Below are positions 6,707-16,467 of a stretch of DNA of 64,000 nt, one piece after another. Source of the stretch: Thiopseudomonas acetoxidans (GTDB lineage Bacteria > Pseudomonadota > Gammaproteobacteria > Pseudomonadales > Pseudomonadaceae); contig NZ_JAUCDY010000002.1 of the NCBI RefSeq assembly GCF_030362935.1, forward strand, positions 186,001-250,000. Reading direction: 5' to 3'. The notes under the pieces were generated by a model. The model made no database searches. It was not told the DNA's origin and worked only from the letters and a program-made list of their open reading frames with translations. The stretch's first letter is position 1, and the number at the start of each line of letters is the position of its first letter. A program made the translations under genes and the position numbers.

Positions 6707-9530
6707 AGTGACGTACCTCGCCTTGGCCTTCAATGTTCTCAATACAACGACCACACAACTCAGGATGTTCAGCATGACTACCGACATCCGCTAAATGGTG
6801 CCAGCAACGGCCACACTTACTATGAACTGATTTGAGAATATGCACACGCAGACCAGCCACATCGGTTGCTACTGCCGTATCAGGCGCACTGGCTAAAGGT
6901 TGCACGTCGGCTGTTGAAGTAATCATCACAAAACGTAATTCATTACCCAGGCTTTTCAGCAATTGCGCCAACTGCTCATCCGCATACAGAGTCACTTCAG
7001 CCTGCAGGTTACCACCCACCGCTTTAGCATTACGCTGGTTTTCCAGTTCTTTGTTAACGGCATCTTTAACCGCCATCACCTGCTCCCAGTAGCTTGCACC
7101 CAGCGCAGCAGTTTCGGGTAAGCGCGGTAAGCCTGCGTACCAAGTATTCAGCATCACCGACTCATTGCGCTCACCGGGTAGGTTTTGCCAGATTTCGTCT
7201 GCGGTAAAACTCAGCACCGGAGCAATCCAACGCACCAGGGCTTCAGCAATATGGTACAAAGCCGTTTGGCAGGAACGTCGTGGCAGGCTGTCTGCACCAG
7301 TGGTGTATTGGCGATCTTTGATGATATCCAGATAAAAACCGCCCAACTCTTGCACACAGAAGTTATGCACTTTCTGATACACGCTGTGGAAACGGTAGTC
7401 GTTGTAAGAGCTATCAATTTCATCCTGTAAGCGCGCCGCAGCATCCATCACCCAACGATCAAGGGCCAGCATTTGCTCTGGTTCGACGCAATCTTTGGCT
7501 GGATCAAAACCGTTTAAGTTAGCCAGCAAAAAGCGGGCGGTATTGCGAATGCGGCGATAGGCATCAGCACTGCGCTGCAAAATAGTTTGCGATACGGACA
7601 TTTCACTGGCGTAATCCGTCGAAGACACCCACAGGCGTAAAATGTCTGCGCCTAGGGTTCCGGTCACTTCTTGGGGTGCAATCACATTGCCCATAGACTT
7701 AGACATCTTGCGGCCTTTTTCATCCACAGTAAATCCATGGGTGAGCAAGCCACGGTAAGGCGCATGGCCGTCAATGGCACAGCCGGTTAACAGCGATGAA
7801 TGGAACCAGCCACGGTGTTGATCCGAGCCTTCCAAATACAGGTCTGCAAGCGGGCCTTCACTATGCCCTAGCGAGTGTGAACCACGCAGCACGTGCCAAT
7901 GGGTCGTGCCGGAATCAAACCACACATCCAGCGTATCACTAATTTTTTCGTAATCTGGCGCTTCATCACCCAACAGCTCAACCGCATCCAGTTTAAACCA
8001 CGCCTCGATGCCACTCTGTTCAATACGTTGCGCCACGGCTTCCATCAGCTCAACCGTGCGCGGATGCAGCTCGCCGGTTACTTTGTGCAAGAAGAACGGA
8101 ATTGGCACGCCCCAGTTACGCTGACGGGAAATACACCAATCAGGGCGACCGGCAATCATATTATGCAGACGCGCTTGTCCCCAAGCTGGGGTGAACTGAG
8201 TTTGCTCAATCGCATTCAGTGCGCGCTCGCGCAGGCTATCGCCTTGCTCAACAACAGTATCCATACCGACAAACCACTGCGCAGTCGCACGGTAAATCAA
8301 TGGGGTTTTATGACGCCAGCAGTGCATGTAGCTGTGTTGAATTGATTCATGCTTTAACAGTGCGCCAACTTCCTCAAGCTTTGCGACAATGTTAGCGTTG
8401 GCTTTCCAAATAAACTGACCACCAAAAAACTCAAGCTCAGGTTCAAATACGCCATTGCTTTGCACGGGCCGTAATATTTCATCTTGGTGCATGCCGTACT
8501 TCAGGCAGGTATAAAAGTCATCTTCACCGTAGGCAGGCGCCGAGTGCACCACGCCTGTGCCTGAATCCAGTTCCACATAGTCGGCCAAATAAACCGGTGC
8601 CATGCGCTCATAAATAGGGTGTTTAAAGTTAATGTTTTCCAGCGCGGTTCCCGGTGCGCGGGCAATCACTTCACCGGTTAATTCGTAACGCTGCAGCGCG
8701 CTCTCAGCTAGGCTTTCTGCTACTAGCAATAAACGCTCGCCCACATCGACCAAGGCATACTCAGCTTCAGGGTGAATGTTCAGCGCTTGGTTACCCGGAA
8801 TAGTCCATGGCGTGGTGGTCCAGATAACCATCTGTACGGGTTTGCTCAGCGCATCTACACCAAAGGCTTGCGCTAATTTTTCTGGCTCGGCACAGGTAAA
8901 GCCTACATCGATGGCATCCGACTGCTTGTCTTGATACTCAACTTCGGCCTCAGCCAGTGCCGAACCGCAATCAAAACACCAGTTGACGGGCTTTAAACCT
9001 TGAAACACAAACCCCGCCTCAACCATTTTTGCTAAGGCACGGACAATGCCAGCCTCATTGGCAAAATCCATCGTTTTATACGGATTATCCCATTCGCCCA
9101 GCACACCCAGGCGAATAAAGTCGGCTTTTTGCCCTTCGATTTGTTGCGTTGCGTAATCGCGGCATAGCTCACGCACCTTGTCTGCAGGCAGGTTTTTACC
9201 GTATTTCACTTCCACGCGGTGCTCAATCGGCAAACCATGACAATCCCAACCGGGCACATAGGGCGCATCAAATCCAGATAGGGTTTTGCTACGCACAATA
9301 ATGTCTTTAATGATCTTGTTAACCGCATGACCAATATGAATATCGCCGTTGGCATAGGGAGGGCCATCGTGCAAAATAAACCGCGGTCGCCCTTCGCTTG
9401 CCTGACGCATTTTTTGGTACAGGTTAATGCTGTCCCAATACGCAAGCATCTGTGGTTCACGATTAGGCAAGCCCGCCTTCATCGGGAAAGCCGTTTGCGG
9501 TAGGTTTAACGTGCTTTTGTAATCGGTCAT
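6699..9530 (-). CDS. ileS: Isoleucyl-tRNA synthetase
   Basis: 943 aa class I aminoacyl-tRNA synthetase charging tRNA-Ile, with the expected length. HIGH signature is seen as GDIHIGHAV (near residue 60), KMSKS as KGRKMSKSMGN (near 605); the editing CP1 domain carries TTTPWTIPGNQALN. A C-terminal zinc finger is intact (CGRCWH ... CGRCIENI). Cytoplasmic. Located after ribF with 31 bp between them, and overlapping lspA by 8 bases, the conserved ribF-ileS-lspA arrangement. Confidence 0.98.
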   Translation of the reverse strand: MTDYKSTLNLPQTAFPMKAGLPNREPQMLAYWDSINLYQKMRQASEGRPRFILHDGPPYANGDIHIGHAVNKIIKDIIVRSKTLSGFDAPYVPGWDCHGLPIEHRVEVKYGKNLPADKVRELCRDYATQQIEGQKADFIRLGVLGEWDNPYKTMDFANEAGIVRALAKMVEAGFVFQGLKPVNWCFDCGSALAEAEVEYQDKQSDAIDVGFTCAEPEKLAQAFGVDALSKPVQMVIWTTTPWTIPGNQALNIHPEAEYALVDVGERLLLVAESLAESALQRYELTGEVIARAPGTALENINFKHPIYERMAPVYLADYVELDSGTGVVHSAPAYGEDDFYTCLKYGMHQDEILRPVQSNGVFEPELEFFGGQFIWKANANIVAKLEEVGALLKHESIQHSYMHCWRHKTPLIYRATAQWFVGMDTVVEQGDSLRERALNAIEQTQFTPAWGQARLHNMIAGRPDWCISRQRNWGVPIPFFLHKVTGELHPRTVELMEAVAQRIEQSGIEAWFKLDAVELLGDEAPDYEKISDTLDVWFDSGTTHWHVLRGSHSLGHSEGPLADLYLEGSDQHRGWFHSSLLTGCAIDGHAPYRGLLTHGFTVDEKGRKMSKSMGNVIAPQEVTGTLGADILRLWVSSTDYASEMSVSQTILQRSADAYRRIRNTARFLLANLNGFDPAKDCVEPEQMLALDRWVMDAAARLQDEIDSSYNDYRFHSVYQKVHNFCVQELGGFYLDIIKDRQYTTGADSLPRRSCQTALYHIAEALVRWIAPVLSFTADEIWQNLPGERNESVMLNTWYAGLPRLPETAALGASYWEQVMAVKDAVNKELENQRNAKAVGGNLQAEVTLYADEQLAQLLKSLGNELRFVMITSTADVQPLASAPDTAVATDVAGLRVHILKSVHSKCGRCWHHLADVGSHAEHPELCGRCIENIEGQGEVRHYA

Positions 9531-9561
9531 GTTCTTTCCAAGGTTTTGTTTGAATAATATT

Positions 9562-10512
9562 TTAAAGACGATGTTTCATCGCGTACTGCTGCCAATACAA
9601 TCGTGCGAGGCGAATATCTTCTGCTATGGCTGCTTGCAGCGCATACAACGAGGTGAATTTTTCTTCATCACGCAATTTTTGATGAAAAACCACGGTCATG
9701 CGCTGTCCGTATAAATCTTCAGCAAAGTCTAGCAGATGCACTTCTAAGTAAGCACGCCCACTCTGCTCTACTGTTGGCCTGGTACCTATATTGGCTACCG
9801 CTGCCACACTGCGCCCATCGGCCAGATGCGCCTGCACCACAAACACGCCCTGCATCGGCGCTAGATAACGCTTGAGTTGCACGTTGGCAGTTGGCGCATG
9901 CAAAGTGCGACCCAGCTTTTGCCCATGCATCACACGACCACTAATACTAAAGGGCCGCCCCAACAAACGCTCTGCCAAGGGCAAATCAGCCTCGGCCAAC
10001 GCTTGACGTATCAACGTGCTGCTGATGCGTTGCTGGGCCTGCATCACGGTAGTCGTCGGCTCCACTGAAAAACCACACTCAGCGCCTGTAGCCTGTAAAA
10101 ATGCGAAATCACCACTGCGATCGCAACCAAAACGAAAATCATCACCCACTTGCAAGTGCTTGACATTCAGGGCTTTTACTAAGACTTGGCGGACAAACTC
10201 TTGTGCGCTGAGCTGTTGGAATTTGCGGTTAAACGCCACGCAAAGCACCCAGTCCACCCCCAGTTGTTGAAACAACTCAAGCTTGTCCCGCAAACGCGTT
10301 AAGCGCACAGGTGCTTGTTCGGGTTTGAAGTATTCCAGTGGCTGTGGCTCAAAGATAATGACACAGCTAGGCAAGCTGAGTTGTTTTGCGCGCACGGCCA
10401 AACTCTGCAAAATCTGTTGGTGCCCTAAGTGCACCCCATCGAAATTGCCAATAGTCGCCACACAGCCTTGCGCGCTAGGGCGAACATTATGTAAACCGCG
10501 AACCAGTTGCAT
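9562..10512 (-). CDS. ribF: Bifunctional riboflavin kinase / FAD synthetase
   Basis: 316 aa from ATG 10512 (MQLVRGLHNVRPSAQG). Phosphorylates riboflavin to FMN and adenylylates FMN to FAD. N-terminal nucleotidyltransferase domain has GNFDGVHLGHQ (residues about 21-31) and the SSTLIRQAL ISSTxxR-type motif; C-terminal flavokinase domain has GQKLGRTLHAPTANV and the later FAEDLYGQRMTV. The chosen start matches the Pseudomonas family N-terminus; longer in-frame options from 10611 add a basic stretch not seen in relatives. First gene of the ribF-ileS-lspA-fkpB-ispH cluster. Confidence 0.96.
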   Translation of the reverse strand: MQLVRGLHNVRPSAQGCVATIGNFDGVHLGHQQILQSLAVRAKQLSLPSCVIIFEPQPLEYFKPEQAPVRLTRLRDKLELFQQLGVDWVLCVAFNRKFQQLSAQEFVRQVLVKALNVKHLQVGDDFRFGCDRSGDFAFLQATGAECGFSVEPTTTVMQAQQRISSTLIRQALAEADLPLAERLLGRPFSISGRVMHGQKLGRTLHAPTANVQLKRYLAPMQGVFVVQAHLADGRSVAAVANIGTRPTVEQSGRAYLEVHLLDFAEDLYGQRMTVVFHQKLRDEEKFTSLYALQAAIAEDIRLARLYWQQYAMKHRL

Positions 10513-10740
10513 AACTGCCATCTTGCTTAAAAAACGTCCGATTATACCCGCTAGAGATAAGCGCAACAATGAAATACGGATATTGAGCAGTCTTTGAAAA
10601 TACTGCTGCACCTATCCGCTTGTTGGTGAACGGTAGCTCTGCACAAACAGATCGTCTGCCGAGCCACGAGGATTAGTAAGTCAAGGCCACTCTAAAAAAC
10701 TCATGCCGCTGTTAGGGCTAGGCATAGGTTGACACACCCC

Positions 10741-11559
10741 TTACTTCAAGCGACGTTCAATTCCTTTTTCCACTAAAATTTTAGCGGAAATTTCCTCGAT
10801 CGAAAAATGGGTCGTATTAATAAAATTAATGTTTTCGCGCGCAAATAACCCCTCAACCTCGCGCACCTCAAACTCGCACTGTGCATAGCTGGCGTAACGG
10901 CTGTTGGGTTTGCGTTCGTGGCGAATAGCCGCCAAACGGTCCACATCAATGGTTAAACCAAATAGCTTCTCACGATGTTCTTTGAGTGATTTGGGCAGTT
11001 GCAACGACTCCATATCCTCTTCAGTCAGCGGATAGTTGGCCGCACGAATCCCATACTGCATCGCCATATATAAGCACGTCGGCGTTTTTCCACAACGTGA
11101 TACGCCCACCAATATAATGTCTGCACTGTCGTAATGGCGCGTATGACCGCCATCATCGTTTTCTAGCGCATAGTGCACCGCATCAATACGATCCATATAG
11201 TTACTGCTATGGGTGATGGAGTGCGATTTACCCACGGAATAACTGGAGTGCGTGGCTAACTCTTCCTCTAATGGCGCTAAGTAACTGGCAAAAATATCCA
11301 CGCGAAACGCATTGGCTTGCGCCAAAATATCGCGAATCTGTACATCAATCACAGTATCAACCACTACCGGACGCGCCTGATCGGCTTCAGCAATTCGGCC
11401 AATTTCCTCAACAATCGCATGCGCCTTATCCGCTGTATCTATGTAGGGACGGGTGATAAAGCGAAACTCTATCCCATCAAATTGGGCCAACAAACTTTGC
11501 CCTAATGTTTCAGCGGTAATACCTGTGCCATCTGAGATAAACAAAGCTGTTCGTTTCAT
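10741..11559 (-). CDS. ppsR: Phosphoenolpyruvate synthase regulatory protein (kinase/pyrophosphorylase)
   Basis: 272 aa DUF299 protein, usual length. It both inactivates PEP synthase by ADP-dependent phosphorylation of a Thr next to the catalytic His and reactivates it by phosphate-dependent dephosphorylation. The N-terminus ISDGTGITAETLGQSL and the P-loop ILVGVSRCGKTPTCLYM (near residue 150) are diagnostic. It is divergent from ppsA, its target, across about 150 bp containing promoters for both; this pairing strongly supports the assignment. Confidence 0.96.
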   Translation of the reverse strand: MKRTALFISDGTGITAETLGQSLLAQFDGIEFRFITRPYIDTADKAHAIVEEIGRIAEADQARPVVVDTVIDVQIRDILAQANAFRVDIFASYLAPLEEELATHSSYSVGKSHSITHSSNYMDRIDAVHYALENDDGGHTRHYDSADIILVGVSRCGKTPTCLYMAMQYGIRAANYPLTEEDMESLQLPKSLKEHREKLFGLTIDVDRLAAIRHERKPNSRYASYAQCEFEVREVEGLFARENINFINTTHFSIEEISAKILVEKGIERRLK

Positions 11560-11711
11560 AGTTATAAAAAAGCCTTAAGTAAATAGGGATTGTCGGCTAT
11601 TATAGAGCACTAGTTTTGCAAATAAACATGCAAAATATTATTACCACTGGTTTGCTGTTAAGTAACCACGGTCAATTTGACCTTTTTAGAAACAAACGTG
11701 GAGAGATCACC

Positions 11712-14075
11712 TTGGTTGAATACGTAGTTTCCCTCGACAAGCTCGGCAATCACGACGTAGAACGCGTCGGTGGCAAAAACGCCTCCCTTGGCGAAATGAT
11801 TAGTAATTTATCTGGAGCTGGGGTAAGCGTTCCCGGTGGTTTTGCCACTACCTCACAAGCCTACCGCGACTTTATTGATGCCAACCATCTAGACGAGCGG
11901 ATTCATAACTTGCTCGACACTCTTGATGTTGATGACGTTAACGCCCTTGCCGAAGCAGGCGCGCAAATCCGTCAATGGATCATGGACGCCGACTTCCCGC
12001 CTCAACTAAATGACGACATACACACTGCTTTTGCCGAAATGGCGCAAGGCAATGACAATATGGCCGTTGCGGTACGCTCATCTGCTACCGCTGAAGACTT
12101 GCCAGACGCCTCCTTTGCTGGACAGCAAGAAACCTTCTTGAATATTCGCGGTGTTGAGAACGTCATTCGCGCCGCCAAGGAAGTATTCGCGTCACTGTTT
12201 AACGACCGCGCCATCGCCTACCGTGTACACCAAGGCTTTGACCATCGTCAGGTTGCCCTGTCGGCTGGCGTACAACGCATGGTACGCTCAGAAACTGCCG
12301 CAGCTGGTGTGATGTTTACTCTGGATACTGAATCAGGTTTCCGCGATGTTGTGTTTATTACCGGTGCCTATGGCTTAGGTGAAACCGTTGTTCAAGGCGC
12401 GGTTAACCCAGACGAATTTTACGTGCACAAGCCCACCCTAGAAGCAGGTCGCCCCGCTATTTTGCGCCGCAACCTGGGCAGTAAAGCATTGAAAATGATT
12501 TACGGCGCTGAAGCCACTGCCGGCAAATCAGTAGAAACCATTCAGGTTGACCCAGCCGATCGCATGCGCTTTGCGCTCTCTGACGCGGAAGTCACCGAGC
12601 TGGCCAAACAAGCAATGATCATCGAAAAGCATTATGGCTGCCCAATGGATATTGAGTGGGCTAAGGACGGCGACGACGGCAAGCTTTACATTGTTCAGGC
12701 GCGCCCAGAAACCGTAAAAAGCCGCAGCAACCTTAATGTAATGGAGCGCTACCTGCTCAAAGAAAAAGGTACCGTACTGACGGAAGGTCGTGCTATTGGT
12801 CAGCGCATTGGTGCTGGTCCGGTACGCATCATTAACGATGTCGCAGAAATGGACAAAGTACAGCCCGGTGACGTGTTAGTTTCAGATATGACCGACCCTG
12901 ACTGGGAACCAGTGATGAAGCGCGCCAGCGCCATCGTCACCAACCGCGGTGGTCGTACCTGTCACGCTGCTATTATCGCCCGCGAGCTAGGTATTCCTGC
13001 AGTCGTTGGCTGCGGCAACGCCACCACAGCACTGAAAGATGGTCAAGGCGTAACCGTATCCTGCGCCGAAGGCGATACCGGTTATGTCTTTGAAGGCGAA
13101 TTAGGCTTTGATGTACGCACCAGTTCTGTTGATGCAATGCCTGACATCCCTTTCAAAATTATGATGAACGTAGGTAACCCCGACCGCGCCTTTGATTTCG
13201 CTCAAATACCCAACGAAGGTGTTGGCTTGGCGCGTCTTGAGTTCATTATTAACCGCATGATCGGCGTCCACCCCAAAGCGCTGCTCAACTTTGACAGCAT
13301 GACACCTGAGTTAAAAGACAGTATCGAGAAACGCATGGCCGGTTATGCCAGCCCTGTAGACTTCTACATCGATAAAATTGTCGAAGGGGTGAGCACATTG
13401 GCGGCTGCGTTTTGGCCGAAAAAAGTCATTGTGCGTATGTCTGACTTTAAATCCAACGAATACGCCAACCTCATTGGCGGCAAGCTGTACGAGCCGACCG
13501 AAGAAAACCCCATGCTGGGTTTCCGTGGTGCGTCGCGCTATATCAGCGACTCGTTCCGCGACTGCTTCGAGCTAGAATGTCGTGCGATGAAAAAAGTTCG
13601 TGAAGAGATGGGCTTAACCAACGTCGAGTTGATGGTGCCCTTTGTGCGCACCACCGGTGAAGCAGCACAGGTGGTTGAGCTGCTAGCTGAGTACGGCCTT
13701 AAGCGTGGTGAAAACGGCCTGCGTCTTATTATGATGTGTGAGCTGCCTTCTAACGCACTGCTGGCTGATGAGTTCCTCAAATACTTCGATGGCTTCTCTA
13801 TCGGCTCCAACGACATGACTCAACTCTGTCTGGGTCTGGACCGTGACTCAGGCATCATTGCGCACCTGTTTGATGAGCGTGATCCAGCCGTTAAAAAGCT
13901 ACTGTCCATGGCGATTCAAGCCTGCCGCAAAGCTGATAAATATATCGGCATCTGCGGTCAAGGCCCGTCTGACCACCCAGACTTAGCCCGCTGGCTCATG
14001 GAAGAAGGCATTGACACAGTGTCACTCAACCCTGACTCAGTGCTGGATACTTGGTTCTTCTTAGCGCAGGACTAA
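11712..14075 (+). CDS. ppsA: Phosphoenolpyruvate synthase
   Basis: 787 aa; converts pyruvate and ATP to PEP, AMP and phosphate in gluconeogenesis. ATP-grasp N-domain (GGKNASLGEM, AVRSSATAEDLPDASFAGQQET), phosphohistidine domain GGRTCHAAIIARELG with the catalytic His (about residue 419), and C-terminal PEP-binding barrel with GSNDMTQL and GICGQGPSDHPD. I start at TTG 11712 (family N-terminus LVEYVVSLDKLGNHDVE), because GGAGAG lies six bases upstream; an in-frame ATG at 11616 would add 32 residues that the family does not have. Regulated post-translationally by the divergent ppsR product. Confidence 0.96.
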   Translation: MVEYVVSLDKLGNHDVERVGGKNASLGEMISNLSGAGVSVPGGFATTSQAYRDFIDANHLDERIHNLLDTLDVDDVNALAEAGAQIRQWIMDADFPPQLNDDIHTAFAEMAQGNDNMAVAVRSSATAEDLPDASFAGQQETFLNIRGVENVIRAAKEVFASLFNDRAIAYRVHQGFDHRQVALSAGVQRMVRSETAAAGVMFTLDTESGFRDVVFITGAYGLGETVVQGAVNPDEFYVHKPTLEAGRPAILRRNLGSKALKMIYGAEATAGKSVETIQVDPADRMRFALSDAEVTELAKQAMIIEKHYGCPMDIEWAKDGDDGKLYIVQARPETVKSRSNLNVMERYLLKEKGTVLTEGRAIGQRIGAGPVRIINDVAEMDKVQPGDVLVSDMTDPDWEPVMKRASAIVTNRGGRTCHAAIIARELGIPAVVGCGNATTALKDGQGVTVSCAEGDTGYVFEGELGFDVRTSSVDAMPDIPFKIMMNVGNPDRAFDFAQIPNEGVGLARLEFIINRMIGVHPKALLNFDSMTPELKDSIEKRMAGYASPVDFYIDKIVEGVSTLAAAFWPKKVIVRMSDFKSNEYANLIGGKLYEPTEENPMLGFRGASRYISDSFRDCFELECRAMKKVREEMGLTNVELMVPFVRTTGEAAQVVELLAEYGLKRGENGLRLIMMCELPSNALLADEFLKYFDGFSIGSNDMTQLCLGLDRDSGIIAHLFDERDPAVKKLLSMAIQACRKADKYIGICGQGPSDHPDLARWLMEEGIDTVSLNPDSVLDTWFFLAQD

Positions 14076-14093
14076 CCAGCTATTGCTAGACCT

Positions 14094-14124
14094 AAAAGAG
14101 CGCCAACAGCGGCGCTCTTTTTTT
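14094..14124 (+). terminator. Rho-independent terminator of ppsA
   Basis: Stem GAGCGCC / GGCGCTC with a 6-base loop (14098-14117), flanked by A4 before and T7 after. It starts 18 bp after the ppsA stop and ends just before the MITE. Confidence 0.9.
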
Positions 14125-14126
14125 AT

Positions 14127-14266
14127 GGAACCTCTGAATAACGTTACCGAGGACGCTAACACAAGGCAAAAACGTGCGAAAAAGCGCAGTTTACACCGAG
14201 TAAATGAGCATTTTGAGTACGTTTTTAACGCAGTGGTAGCTACGCAGGTAGTTATTCAGAGGCTTC
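14127..14266. mobile_element. 140-bp MITE, copy 1
   Basis: Non-coding 140-bp element with near-perfect 16-bp terminal inverted repeats (left GGAACCTCTGAATAAC; right end, read in reverse complement, GAAGCCTCTGAATAAC). It is flanked by a direct TTAT on both sides (14123-14126 and 14267-14270), a probable 4-bp target duplication. Inside is an inverted repeat built from AAAAACGTGC and GTACGTTTTT. A second copy, about 95% identical, lies at 46823-46961. A transposase is not encoded, so it would be mobilised in trans; the TIR/TSD pattern is reminiscent of IS5-type elements, which is only inference. Confidence 0.85.
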
Positions 14267-14419
14267 TTATGTTTCGACTCCGCTTATTAACTCATCAATG
14301 ACCGGTTTTTACTTCCTAGACTTTCCCCACCTTATTCTAAACATATATTAAAAAGTTATTTCTAATAACCAAAAAAGCATGCAACCATACGCACCCTAAC
14401 GAATATTCCTGAGGGTGTT

Positions 14420-15367
14420 ATGTCATACTTTTCCCGAATCCTTAGCTTTTTGCTGCTGAGCCTAAGCGTAGCTACTTTTGCGCAAAGTCAGCCATTAATC
14501 GAAAGCCACGAACTGCTGCCACTGCTTGAACAAGCTCAAACACAAACCATTGATATTCGTGCGCCTGAAGCCTATGCCGCAGGTCATATCCCTAATGCAA
14601 TTTCCGCTCCTTACGGTCGCTGGCGCGGTCCCGCCAATAGCCCAGGCCAGTTGGCTGACACGACCACATTTCAAGCGCTTATCCATGAGCTAGGTCTTGA
14701 TTATGACCAGCACCTAGTCGTCTACTCTACCGGAGAGGACGAGACCGACTTCGGTGCTTCTGCACGGGTTTACTGGACGCTCAAGTATCTAGGCTTTAGC
14801 AATATCAGCATACTCAATGGTGGCTATAAATACTGGCAGGCGCAACAAGAGCACCCTGTTAGCCAAACCAGTAATGCTTTGCGTCCCAGTCAGATTGAGC
14901 TCAGACTACATCCTGAACTGGCCATCTTTAAAGATGAGCTGCTCAATAAGATCAGCCAGCAACAAGGTAATTTCCAGTTACTGGACTCCCGTCCACCAGC
15001 TTTTTTTCACGGGCAAATGAAAGCTCCTATGGCCACCACTCCAGGCACCATTGCCGGCGCACAGAATACACCGTTCCAGCAGTGGTTTAATGCAGGCGAT
15101 ACCCGTATTCGCTCGGTAGATGAAATTAAGAAGCTGGTGCAGCAACAAGGCTTGAATCAAGCCCAAGAAACCCTGTCTTTCTGTAATACCGGCCACTGGG
15201 CCGCCACCAATTGGTTTGTGTTATCCGAACTGGCCCAGCTACCTAACGTGCGTCTCTATCCAGCCTCCATGGCGGAGTGGACACAAAGCAAAACCGCCTT
15301 GCCCATGGATAACGCGCCAACGCGTCTGGATCAAATTACCGCAAAGCTTCAACAACTGGTGAAATAA
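14420..15367 (+). CDS. Periplasmic sulfurtransferase (two rhodanese domains)
   Basis: 315 aa with an N-terminal Sec signal peptide (MSYFSRILSFLLLSLSVATFAQS, cleavage after about residue 21) and two rhodanese domains. Domain 2 has the catalytic Cys in LSFCNTGHWAATNWF (about residue 254). Domain 1 has VVYSTGEDETDFGA at the corresponding loop, with no Cys, so it is a structural domain as in most tandem rhodaneses. It should transfer sulfane sulfur from thiosulfate or a similar donor in the periplasm. Its stop is three bases from the start of the YeeE-type transporter, so the two are co-transcribed. Start ATG preceded by GAGGGTGTT. Confidence 0.88.
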   Translation: MSYFSRILSFLLLSLSVATFAQSQPLIESHELLPLLEQAQTQTIDIRAPEAYAAGHIPNAISAPYGRWRGPANSPGQLADTTTFQALIHELGLDYDQHLVVYSTGEDETDFGASARVYWTLKYLGFSNISILNGGYKYWQAQQEHPVSQTSNALRPSQIELRLHPELAIFKDELLNKISQQQGNFQLLDSRPPAFFHGQMKAPMATTPGTIAGAQNTPFQQWFNAGDTRIRSVDEIKKLVQQQGLNQAQETLSFCNTGHWAATNWFVLSELAQLPNVRLYPASMAEWTQSKTALPMDNAPTRLDQITAKLQQLVK

Positions 15368-15370
15368 CTC

Positions 15371-16465
15371 ATGAACAAAAACCGTAGTGGGCTGGTGTTA
15401 GCCCTGTTCATCTTTGCTGGCTTTTTACTCTGGTCAGTGTCTATCCGCCAAAGCCTATTGTTTATCCTTGGCATTGGTTTGGGCTTAGTACTGGCTGGCA
15501 TGCGTTTTGGTTTTACCACCGGTTGGCGCAACCTCATTGAAAACCGCGATCCTAGTGGCGTTTACGCGCAAATACTGTTGTTAGGCATTGCCGCCGCCAT
15601 CTCGTTACCCTTGCTCGCGGCCTTCCCTACGGAACTGAATGCCGCACTAGGACCACCCAGTATCAGCCTGCTAGTTGGCGCGCTGGTGTTTGGTGCTGCG
15701 ATGCAAATTGCCGACGGCTGTGGTTCTGGCACACTGTACAAGGCAGGCTTGGGCATTCCTCTGAACATGGCCATCTTGCCAATGTTTGCCCTCGGCAGCT
15801 TCTTGGGTTCGGTTCACCTTGGCTGGTGGCTCGAACTGGGTAAATTACAACCCGTTAGCTTACTCAGCTCAGCAGGTTTAAGCGGTGCTTTAATTTTAAC
15901 CTTTGTCGGCTTAGCTATATTTGCCGGCATCAGCTGGTGGTGGAGTAAAGGCGCTAAAGTTGCCCGCCCTGCTTTTAATAAAACGCTCTTGATCGGTGCG
16001 GTTTTACTGGCGGTGCTGGCCGTTACTAACTTGGTTGTTGCGGGACAGCCGTGGGGCATTGTCTATGGCTTTGGCTTATGGACTGCCAAGGTGGCTCAAG
16101 CTGCTAATCTGTTCGACCCCAGTGTTAACACTTTCTGGAGCCAAGCCACCCATGCGCAAGCACTACAGCAATCAGTGTTTTTGGATCTCACCACCATTAC
16201 CAACCTTGGGATTTTAGCCGGTGCCTTGTTAATTTTTTCTGGCAAAAAAAGCGACTCACAAAGCAAGCTCACCGCCAAGCAATGGCTGGTCGGTATCTTG
16301 GCTGGTTTCCTGCTGGGTTACAGCTCACGCCTAGCGTTCGGCTGTAACGTTGGCGCCATGGTCAGCGGTATCTCTACTGGCAGTTTACACGGCTGGATTT
16401 GGGTAGTGCTGGCTTTTCTAGGTTCTTTAGCGGGTGTACGCATCCGTAAACATTATGGATACTAA
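15371..16465 (+). CDS. YeeE/YedE family (TsuA-like) sulfur-compound transporter
   Basis: 364 aa inner-membrane protein with about nine to ten hydrophobic helices. Conserved cysteines of the YeeE/YedE fold are seen in QIADGCGSGTLYKAGLG (about residue 117) and LAFGCNVGAMVSGISTGS (about residue 325); in the characterised thiosulfate transporter such Cys residues relay thiosulfate through the pore. Downstream of a periplasmic rhodanese with three bases between them and followed two bases later by a small membrane ORF. The context supports thiosulfate or sulfane-sulfur import; the exact substrate is inferred from the family. Confidence 0.87.
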   Translation: MNKNRSGLVLALFIFAGFLLWSVSIRQSLLFILGIGLGLVLAGMRFGFTTGWRNLIENRDPSGVYAQILLLGIAAAISLPLLAAFPTELNAALGPPSISLLVGALVFGAAMQIADGCGSGTLYKAGLGIPLNMAILPMFALGSFLGSVHLGWWLELGKLQPVSLLSSAGLSGALILTFVGLAIFAGISWWWSKGAKVARPAFNKTLLIGAVLLAVLAVTNLVVAGQPWGIVYGFGLWTAKVAQAANLFDPSVNTFWSQATHAQALQQSVFLDLTTITNLGILAGALLIFSGKKSDSQSKLTAKQWLVGILAGFLLGYSSRLAFGCNVGAMVSGISTGSLHGWIWVVLAFLGSLAGVRIRKHYGY

Positions 16466-16467
16466 TC

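Noticed and set aside
6707..6787. Longer lspA start
   Set aside because: Would lie inside ileS, with an N-terminus foreign to the family; ATG 6706 has a good ribosome-binding site.
14083..14301. Open frame through the ppsA terminator and MITE
   Set aside because: Covers a terminator hairpin and a repeat; no protein-like sequence.
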